The notes under the pieces: generated by a model
What the model was told of the DNA's origin: nothing
What the model saw: only the letters and a program-made list of their open reading frames with translations
Databases searched by the model: none
Program-made: the position numbers and the translations under genes
Shown here: positions 1 through 5,210 of the stretch, one piece after another
How the letters are laid out: every line of letters starts with the position of its first letter
How positions within the stretch are numbered: position 1 is the first letter of the stretch
Assembly: GCA_013314865.1 (NCBI GenBank)
Contig: JABUEV010000207.1
Coordinates: forward strand, 1 to 5,210
Direction: 5' to 3'
DNA from: Bacteroidales bacterium
Lineage (GTDB): Bacteria; Bacteroidota; Bacteroidia; Bacteroidales; VadinHA17
Length of the DNA stretch: 5,210 bases

Positions 1-144
1 TTTGAAGATGTGCTTCTGCTGATTAAGAAAACCAAATGGCCCATCTACTGCGATATCGAACTCGAATACGAAATAAAACCATGGTCCGACGCAGTAAAAG
101 AAACAAGAACCTGCGTCAGATATGCACGACAGATTCTGATGTAA
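1..144 (+). CDS. C-terminal fragment of a probable sugar phosphate isomerase/epimerase (xylose-isomerase-like TIM barrel)
   Basis: Only the last 47 codons and the TAA stop are in the window; the frame is open from base 1, so the start lies to the left. The visible tail has a hydrophobic strand followed by acidic residues (WPIYCDIELEY, residues 13-23 of the fragment), then an amphipathic helix ending VKETRTCVRYARQILM. This strand-plus-helix end resembles the last beta-alpha unit of the AP-endonuclease-2-like sugar isomerase/epimerase family, in which an acidic residue on the final strand can bind the catalytic metal. Bacteroidota carry many such genes, often linked to carbohydrate use. The assignment rests on the resemblance of a short tail, so the family is likely but the substrate is unknown. 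A strong terminator follows 36 bases after the stop, so this is the last gene of its transcript. Confidence 0.6.
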   Translation, partial: FEDVLLLIKKTKWPIYCDIELEYEIKPWSDAVKETRTCVRYARQILM

Positions 145-179
145 TTTACTTTTAAAGGTTGCTTTTACATAACAATTAA

Positions 180-226
180 AAAGAATGCTCCGGAAGTTTT
201 TAAGAACGAATCCGGAGCATTTTTTG
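180..226 (+). terminator. Intrinsic terminator of the isomerase-like gene
   Basis: An 11-bp perfect stem, AATGCTCCGGA (184-194) with TCCGGAGCATT (211-221), encloses a 16-base loop and runs directly into a T tract (221-225). The A-rich bases just before the stem pair with the T tract, extending the helix. Within the loop GTT (196-198) can pair with AAC (205-207). The T run lies on the + strand side, and the hairpin follows the stop at 144, so it should end the upstream transcript. The A tract on the left arm could give some termination in the opposite direction too, but no - strand gene reads into it. Confidence 0.88.
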
Positions 227-406
227 TCTTAATTAATCAATTAATAATCTGATACTTAAATATGACACTCCTGTGACCCGGTCCTCAGGAATCTAAAATA
301 ATCTAAACTCAGGCTGAACTTATTCCTGATTTTGAACACTATGCAATAAATTTCCCGCCGGTAAAAAAAATTAATTCCTCCTTTTCAATTTTTCATTCAG
401 GACCGG

Positions 407-418
407 GCATTTAAATGC
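407..418. promoter_or_regulatory. Perfect 12-bp palindrome GCATTTAAATGC, possible operator
   Basis: The sequence is its own reverse complement over 12 bases, the symmetry expected for a dimeric DNA-binding regulator. It lies about 215 bases upstream of the lipoprotein start, rather far for a classical repressor site unless the transcript begins early in the spacer. It has no loop, so it is a poor RNA hairpin. AT-rich palindromes also arise by chance, and no second copy was found in the window. No regulator can be named. Confidence 0.2.
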
Positions 419-578
419 GTTTACTTTTTTAAAAATATTGCCTGAATCAGCCGGAAATTATTTATTTTTTGACTAAGTGCCGATTTGCTTCCACGAAAGA
501 TGTATTCATTTTGACAGAATAAATTTATTAACAGCGGAAAATATCAATATGTGTGTATTTTTAAATTTTAGAAATATT

Positions 579-587
579 TAGTATTTG
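579..587 (+). promoter_or_regulatory. Weak candidate -7 element of a Bacteroidota promoter
   Basis: TAGTATTTG resembles the Bacteroidota -7 consensus TAnnTTTG but has a spacer of three bases instead of two. No clear TTG is seen at the -33 distance, where the sequence is T-rich (about 551-565). It lies 47 bases before the lipoprotein ATG, a plausible distance for a short leader. The match is imperfect in a very AT-rich region, so this is only a pointer to where the promoter might be. Confidence 0.2.
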
Positions 588-633
588 TAGTATCGTATCA
601 AAGAATTACCTTTACCGCACAGAAATTTTAAAA

Positions 634-1179
634 ATGAAGATAGGCACATTACTTTATCTCGGACTTGCATTGGTCCTTCTTCTTTCCTGCAACAACAGCA
701 ATGGGAAGAAGTCAAATCTGAGCTCCAAAAATGATGTTGTTTTACAGCAGGAAGACGGAACAATTACTCTGAAGCTTGAAAAAGCCGCCTGCTACAGTGA
801 CATAAACGACCCTTCAAGCAACACGGCTGAATGGAATGTTGTTATTTCAACACCCGGCCGTTATTCAGTGTGGCTTTCAAGTGCAACCAAAGACACACTG
901 GATCTGAACTATACCAATACAGTCAAGGTCAATTTCCTTGATAATCAGCTTGAAGTGGATCCGGCATGCGACAGGATCGTAAAAAATTCGGAAGATGTTC
1001 CATACCCTTATTACAGGGCTGATTCGTATATGGGATCATTTTACGTGATGGAGCCGGGTGAATACAACATTCAGGTAATCAGTGAAAAAATCGTCTCAAA
1101 GGAACTTAGAAATGAAACGGCATACCTCTCTGACAATACCAGACTGGTAGCACTCAGCCTTGCTCCGGTGAAACGGTAA
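634..1179 (+). CDS. Small lipoprotein with a beta-rich mature domain, function unknown
   Basis: This is a complete 181-residue protein. Residues 1-19 form a lipoprotein signal: MK, a hydrophobic core (about residues 5-17), then the lipobox LLSC with the lipidated cysteine at Cys19. A polar Asn/Ser/Lys-rich linker follows (20-34). It lacks the acidic run right after the cysteine that often marks surface export in Bacteroidota, so periplasmic versus surface location is open. The mature part (about 36-177) alternates hydrophobic and polar residues like a beta sandwich. The stretch EWNVVISTPGRYSVWLSS (66-83) and later GEYNIQVIS (142-150) resemble strands in carbohydrate-binding-like domains. Aromatic residues cluster at YPYYRADSYMGSFY (124-137). 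Cys53 and Cys112 could form a disulfide. No catalytic motif is visible. The ATG is preceded by the A/T-rich AGAAATTTTAAAA and no Shine-Dalgarno motif, usual for the phylum. It is transcribed alone: a terminator stands on each side. Sugar binding is a guess from fold-like features. Confidence 0.9.
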   Translation: MKIGTLLYLGLALVLLLSCNNSNGKKSNLSSKNDVVLQQEDGTITLKLEKAACYSDINDPSSNTAEWNVVISTPGRYSVWLSSATKDTLDLNYTNTVKVNFLDNQLEVDPACDRIVKNSEDVPYPYYRADSYMGSFYVMEPGEYNIQVISEKIVSKELRNETAYLSDNTRLVALSLAPVKR

Positions 1180-1228
1180 GCTCCATTATCTCGATTATCC
1201 AAAGATTTAAACCATAATTGATTCTTAT

Positions 1229-1258
1229 GACCCTGGCGGGCTGGCCAGGGTTCTTTTA
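1229..1258 (+). terminator. Intrinsic terminator of the lipoprotein gene
   Basis: A GC-rich stem pairs ACCCTGGC (1230-1237) with GCCAGGGT (1244-1251) around a six-base loop GGGCTG, followed by the T-rich run TTCTTTTATTTC. It lies 50 bases after the lipoprotein stop. Read from the other strand, the hairpin is followed by CATAAGAATC, a poor U tract, so it is best placed for the + strand. It could still block - strand read-through from the convergent giant gene to some degree, and no better - strand terminator is apparent in the 196-base gap. Confidence 0.82.
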
Positions 1259-1375
1259 TTTCAAGACTCTATTTTGGTGAGGAACTTCATTTAAGCCTCG
1301 GCGTGATTTTTAATATCCCTCTTAATACTAAAGAACTATCATCTAAAGAATAACCTGCATCTTATAGTTACCGGA

Positions 1376-4300
1376 TCATTTTCCGCATTTGAACTCATCC
1401 GAGAACACAAGCTTTCTGTTCCCATCTGCATCAGCCTTTTCATATTCCAGCACCAGCACACTGAAGGGCAGATCCCTCAGCTCAGCGGTAATGTCAAAAT
1501 ATCCTGTTGCAACAAAACTGCGGTCATCCGGAAACTGAATATCCCTAATCCCCGACTGACGTGTCTTTGTGTCGGCCTGGGTTACAGCTTTGCTTATTGA
1601 TGCTGAAAAAGGTTGAGGGATATCTTCATTCATAACCTGTATTTCGAAAGTGTTGCTGAAATCCTGGTATCTGTACCCGGATATCTGAACCATCAGCCTC
1701 ATTGCCCTGCCGTTGCGTCTTTCAACATTTATCTGAACCTTTCTTTCGGGAAGAAGCTGGATAAAGTCTGTTTCAACAACAGGCGACAGGCACACATCAG
1801 ACTTGTTAATCCTCAGCGAATGCTCCTGATATCTTGCCAGCATCAGTTTCACAAAAGGGAAATATTTGGTGCCGGGATTTATCATCATATCGGAATACCA
1901 TAGTTTTCTTTCTGCATCAAACATGGCCGGGAAGGCAGCTATATCGGCCCTGAGACTTTCAGCTCCGGGATAAACCAGTCCTTTATCCTGTCCGGTATTC
2001 CAGCGGAAATCATTCATTTCCAGCCACGGATCCTTGTCTCCCGGCAAAGGGAATATGGGATCCGTTCCCCACTGTGAATAGAGAACCCTGTCACTTACTG
2101 CACCTGCAGGTATCATACCTCCGGGATTAAGCACTACAGCAAGCAATTCGCCCTCTCCGGATGAGAACCATGGCCTCCTGAGATATACTCTTAATCCTCC
2201 TCCAAGCCTGACGTGTGTCTGCCTGTCTTTTTCACCGCTTTTCTGCCAGTTGAAGGTCGGGATAATATATTCAACCTCTGGCGGAAGGGGTCTTGCAGAA
2301 CTTAGAATGTTAACCCTGGCACTTTTACCTTCGCGTGTTAACGACAAGCCTTCTGAAGGCTGAAGGTTCCCGTTTGCATCCTTTTTCCTGAAATATTCTG
2401 AATAGCGGGATGATGCAACAGGCTTATAATCCACATACCTGTGGCGTGTGTCGCTGAAATTGTGCATCAGTCCCCATGACTTAATGACAAAAGCCGGGGT
2501 AAAGCGCCCTATGAGACTTACAGTCCTGGTATTTGCTGCAGCAGTCTCCTTCCTTTCCATAACGGGCATTTTTGCTGCCGCTCCCGAACGGGTCATCACC
2601 TGTGTTGCCTGCATGGCAGGCGGAGTGACATTAATCACCGTAAAATCAGTGCTCTTGGGCGGAGTGTATCCAACATATTTTACCTGGTCTTTGTACCCTA
2701 TCTGAACAGGATCGAGCATTTCTCCCGACGTAGTTTTTTCAGGTAGTGGTTTAAGAGGATCATCATCCCAGTCCTCCCACTTTGCCTCAACATCCACTTT
2801 GCCGGTACTCTGACCATGAACTTTAATTTTCATTTTTATCCATTCCGGTGTATCACCGTACCCCCTTTCAGCGGCAGTTTCCTGAAGCTCCGGTTCCGCT
2901 AGAGGCTGTTGAACTGCATGGATTAGTTCAATTTCACGTGACGGACTTACCATCCAGTGGCGGCCGGCTTCAAGATGCTCACTTACCGTGTTAAATTCTT
3001 TTTCAATACTCAGGTGATGCCTTATGCCTGAAAACTTCTGAAGACCTTCAGTTTCCCAGATGCTTGAGTACCTTATTCTTGCCCTGTGACCTTTTGGAAG
3101 GTAAAAGGTAAGCGTGCTTTTACCGTCCCATTCTGATGATACTTCACCTTCGAGAAGCCTTATGGTTATCGGAACAGGATTAAGCCATGTATCCAGTGCT
3201 GATCCTTTAACTGATGGTATATACCTTACATGCTGGGGTTTAAAGCTTTGTGTATGGGTATTCTCACATCCGTCGGCAAGAAAGAATGCCACTCCTGCAG
3301 CTGCAGGATCGGGGAGATATTTTACCGTTAATGAGCCTGCGGAATAAATCTTGTCCTGGGGTTCGCCCGCCCCGGGAGGGACCTCTCTACTGCATATTAT
3401 CTCATAAATCCTTCTTGCAGCTTCAGCATCGCCTGCAAAAGCCTGATCAAACTTTCCATGAAGCTCGGCCATCTGCTGGCTTGCCTGCGGCGGCACCAGG
3501 ATACGCACTGAATTCCTGTTCTCATTCGTGACATCAGCTCCATCATATTTCTCAGCCGGAACATTATAGTTGCTTTTTATCACCATTCTTTCAATATCCT
3601 CTCCCAGCTTCATCCTGTTACCCTGCAATACAAAAGGAGTTCCCACAGGTTCATACCTGCGGTATGTGAAATTTTTCACAATTGATTCATCCGATTTTTC
3701 AGGTCTGGCATCAGGAGGGACACTGTTCCCCGCTATGTCGACATACCTCATTCTCAGGTTATATGACCGGCCGAATCGCAGTCTTGGCAGGGTGCCGGGC
3801 ACAGGATTTGTCTTTACATTCATTCTTACATTAGTGTCAGGTTTCGACCAGTATTCCTTTTCCTGAGCTTCCGAACGCCTGGTCACATGATCCCTGCCGT
3901 CTTCACCTTCTGCCTCGTCAATCGGGTATCCGGGTCTCTCAACCGCCAGGCTCCATCCTGTCCAGCGTGCAATGACTCCGCTTACAAAAAGATCTTCTCC
4001 CGAATCCTTGTCTCCCGTCATTGCTATCTGACAAAATCCTTCATCAGGCATAATGCCTTCCACCTGCACGGGCTTCATGTCCTTGTCAAAACATGTTATT
4101 TCATCCTGCTTGTAATGAAGCGAATACCATTTATCAGGATCTTCAGCATAAGCAACATCCAGCCTGTATCCTGCAATCAGATCTCCTGCATAGAGTATCT
4201 CGGTGTCAGGTAAATGAATATTGAGTGATTTGGCCTGAATCTTTACTCCAAGAAGCGTCCGGTTAGCCGAAGTAACCTGCTCTGTCGGCCGTGCCGGAGT

Positions 4301-5206
4301 CGCAAGCTTCAGGTTAAGATCGATAGATTTGACAAACTTCCTGTTCAGGTATTCGTCGATATTATTTTTAACTATCGCGATGCCTGTCGACCTCAGTGCA
4401 GGAAGACCTTCTGCCTGGTCATCCTCTATGACCTTTTCATCATCAGCGTCATCAACCTTTTCATCGTCGGGGGACATCCGGATCATTGAAGACCGTAATA
4501 TTGCAGATTTTTCCGACACATGAACCACATTGGTGTCTGCCTGGTTGATTGCCTGCATTACAGCACCGTCAGTGTCAATCTGCGATACAGTGAATTCTCC
4601 GGTGTTAAGTTTTACGAAGCCGTTATAGAAGTCAGTGTCAGTGCCTGGTCTCTCTCGCGCATAAAAACCTTCCGCAGTGAGCCTGTATGCGGTGGCTGTC
4701 ACAGTAATATCCGTATCACCTTCAAATTCAAGACCAAAAGGAAAAGCTGACACTATCCCCTCAGCAGGAACGCCGTCTGGCACCGGCACCCTGAGGTCTA
4801 CGACGAGCCCAAGTTTCCTCTGCATCTGAGGGTGATCTCCCATCTGTGCTATTATATCATGAAACTCAAATTCCGGAACCTTAACTTCCTCAGGAACCAC
4901 CCTCTTTATCTCCCTGTCGAGCCTGTGAAAATCCCTGAACCTTGTGAACTGAAACTCCGGCTCAATATTCTTTGTTTTCAACTCCTGGTAATTTCCGCTT
5001 GCAAGAATCCGCTGATACTCTTTTACAACCGGACTTTGTACGTTCTTTTTTATAATGTTCAGCTGATCTGGTTTTAGTCTCTTGAAACCGGTTCTTACCT
5101 CAGCCTTTGGTGCCTTTTTTTCAACTGCCAGACTGTAAGTGTTCAGAATCTGCGGGTCGACCTGAAACCTTCCGGCTTTCATAAGGTTCTGATTCTGAAG
5201 CAACAT
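1376..5206 (-). CDS. Very large uncharacterised multidomain protein (at least 1276 residues), start possibly beyond the window
   Basis: One uninterrupted frame encodes 1276 residues and ends with TGA. The ATG at 5206 is four bases from the window edge and the frame is still open there, so the true start may be further right; Met9 is another candidate. I do not recognise a named family. There is no signal peptide or membrane segment, so a cytoplasmic protein or one exported without a Sec signal is expected. In order: a charged, partly helical N-terminal part (1-130); a beta-rich section (about 133-235); an acidic linker with DDEKV twice (247-263); a further beta-rich section (about 290-425) with a block RFGRSYNLRMRYVDIAGNS (477-495), then YRRYEPVGTP; a long middle part; a linker rich in Ala, Met, Thr and Pro (861-893); and a C-terminal part with GGGLRVYLRRPWFSSGEGE (1002-1020), SQWGTDPIFPLPG (1044-1056), WYSDMMINPG (1103-1112) and LARYQEHSL (1123-1131). 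Six cysteines are scattered. The blocks look like conserved structural cores, not an enzyme site. I faintly associate them with large proteins near contractile injection (phage-tail-like) loci; this is unverified. Confidence 0.9.
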   Translation of the reverse strand: MLLQNQNLMKAGRFQVDPQILNTYSLAVEKKAPKAEVRTGFKRLKPDQLNIIKKNVQSPVVKEYQRILASGNYQELKTKNIEPEFQFTRFRDFHRLDREIKRVVPEEVKVPEFEFHDIIAQMGDHPQMQRKLGLVVDLRVPVPDGVPAEGIVSAFPFGLEFEGDTDITVTATAYRLTAEGFYARERPGTDTDFYNGFVKLNTGEFTVSQIDTDGAVMQAINQADTNVVHVSEKSAILRSSMIRMSPDDEKVDDADDEKVIEDDQAEGLPALRSTGIAIVKNNIDEYLNRKFVKSIDLNLKLATPARPTEQVTSANRTLLGVKIQAKSLNIHLPDTEILYAGDLIAGYRLDVAYAEDPDKWYSLHYKQDEITCFDKDMKPVQVEGIMPDEGFCQIAMTGDKDSGEDLFVSGVIARWTGWSLAVERPGYPIDEAEGEDGRDHVTRRSEAQEKEYWSKPDTNVRMNVKTNPVPGTLPRLRFGRSYNLRMRYVDIAGNSVPPDARPEKSDESIVKNFTYRRYEPVGTPFVLQGNRMKLGEDIERMVIKSNYNVPAEKYDGADVTNENRNSVRILVPPQASQQMAELHGKFDQAFAGDAEAARRIYEIICSREVPPGAGEPQDKIYSAGSLTVKYLPDPAAAGVAFFLADGCENTHTQSFKPQHVRYIPSVKGSALDTWLNPVPITIRLLEGEVSSEWDGKSTLTFYLPKGHRARIRYSSIWETEGLQKFSGIRHHLSIEKEFNTVSEHLEAGRHWMVSPSREIELIHAVQQPLAEPELQETAAERGYGDTPEWIKMKIKVHGQSTGKVDVEAKWEDWDDDPLKPLPEKTTSGEMLDPVQIGYKDQVKYVGYTPPKSTDFTVINVTPPAMQATQVMTRSGAAAKMPVMERKETAAANTRTVSLIGRFTPAFVIKSWGLMHNFSDTRHRYVDYKPVASSRYSEYFRKKDANGNLQPSEGLSLTREGKSARVNILSSARPLPPEVEYIIPTFNWQKSGEKDRQTHVRLGGGLRVYLRRPWFSSGEGELLAVVLNPGGMIPAGAVSDRVLYSQWGTDPIFPLPGDKDPWLEMNDFRWNTGQDKGLVYPGAESLRADIAAFPAMFDAERKLWYSDMMINPGTKYFPFVKLMLARYQEHSLRINKSDVCLSPVVETDFIQLLPERKVQINVERRNGRAMRLMVQISGYRYQDFSNTFEIQVMNEDIPQPFSASISKAVTQADTKTRQSGIRDIQFPDDRSFVATGYFDITAELRDLPFSVLVLEYEKADADGNRKLVFSDEFKCGK
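4430..4468 (-). repeat. Short acidic duplication (DDEKV twice) inside the giant protein
   Basis: Residues 247-251 and 255-259 both read DDEKV, separated by DDA. The coding DNA shows it too: the 15-base units at 4430-4444 and 4454-4468 share an 11-base core ACCTTTTCATC. The surrounding residues 246-263 are almost all acidic, so this is probably a flexible, hydrophilic linker between two beta-rich parts that grew by local duplication. A role in calcium binding is possible in principle, but no EF-hand or RTX spacing is present. Confidence 0.6.
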
Positions 5207-5210
5207 GTGG

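Larger units (their letters stand above)
227..633. other. AT-rich intergenic spacer without a credible gene
   Basis: About 400 bases lie between the terminator and the lipoprotein gene. I see no open frame with protein-like composition, no tRNA fold and no tandem array. Recognisable structure is limited to a 12-bp palindrome at 407-418, an inverted repeat pairing CCCGGTCCT (277-285) with AGGACCGGG (399-407), a small hairpin TCCTG/CAGGA (269-273 with 286-290), and an AT-rich stretch with about 10-base spacing at 563-590. The promoter of the lipoprotein gene must lie here because a terminator separates it from the preceding gene. The length leaves room for an unrecognised small RNA or a long 5' leader. 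Confidence 0.6.

Noticed and set aside
269..290. Hairpin TCCTG/CAGGA as a terminator or attenuator
   Set aside because: The stem is only five base pairs with a 12-base loop and no T tract follows.
227..633. CRISPR array, tRNA or riboswitch in the spacer
   Set aside because: There are no regularly spaced repeats, no cloverleaf with a T-loop motif, and no recognisable riboswitch core; only short isolated inverted repeats were found.
578..763. 61-codon - strand frame overlapping the start of the lipoprotein gene
   Set aside because: It lies mostly opposite the signal peptide and linker region, has a composition rich in Cys, Ser and His without domain character, and no sign of its own translation start.
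1613..1903. 96-codon + strand frame opposite the giant gene
   Set aside because: It is antisense to a long, protein-like frame, and its translation shows no coherent hydrophobic pattern or motif.
2448..2705. 85-codon + strand frame with a hydrophobic stretch resembling a membrane segment
   Set aside because: The hydrophobic run is the antisense of the Ala/Met/Thr-rich linker of the giant protein, which naturally gives hydrophobic codons on the other strand.
3887..4213. 108-codon + strand frame, the longest antisense frame
   Set aside because: It is fully inside the giant gene, lacks domain features and is rich in scattered Cys and His; length alone is expected by chance on the opposite strand of a 3.8-kb gene.

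Overview
The window looks like chromosomal DNA from a member of the Bacteroidota, probably Bacteroidales-like. The basis is moderate to low GC with AT-rich spacers, an A-rich leader without a Shine-Dalgarno motif before the one complete + strand gene, a lipoprotein of Bacteroidota style, and a C-terminal sugar isomerase fragment resembling those common in this phylum. This is inference from sequence style; there is no rRNA or marker gene here.

Layout: (1) 1-144 is the 3' end of a + strand gene, probably a xylose-isomerase-like TIM-barrel sugar phosphate isomerase/epimerase, closed by a strong intrinsic terminator at 180-226. (2) 227-633 is an AT-rich spacer with no credible gene. It holds a perfect 12-bp palindrome, a 9-bp inverted repeat with 113 bases between its arms, and a roughly 10-bp phased AT motif just before the next gene. 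(3) 634-1179 is a complete, apparently monocistronic + strand gene for a 181-residue lipoprotein with a beta-rich mature domain of unknown function, followed by a terminator at 1229-1258. (4) 1376-5206 is one very long - strand gene convergent with the lipoprotein gene. It encodes a protein of at least 1276 residues without signal peptide or membrane segment, and fills almost three quarters of the window. Its true start may lie beyond the right edge.

The three genes do not form an operon: the first two are separated by a terminator and a long spacer, and the third is on the other strand. No shared pathway can be read from the window. The giant protein is the most interesting object. Its conserved-looking blocks (RFGRSYNLRMRYVDIAGNS; GGGLRVYLRRPWFSSGEGE; WYSDMMINPG with LARYQEHSL) remind me of large uncharacterised bacterial proteins, possibly encoded near phage-tail-like contractile injection loci. 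That link is a recollection that nothing in the window confirms; the genes beyond position 5210 would decide it.
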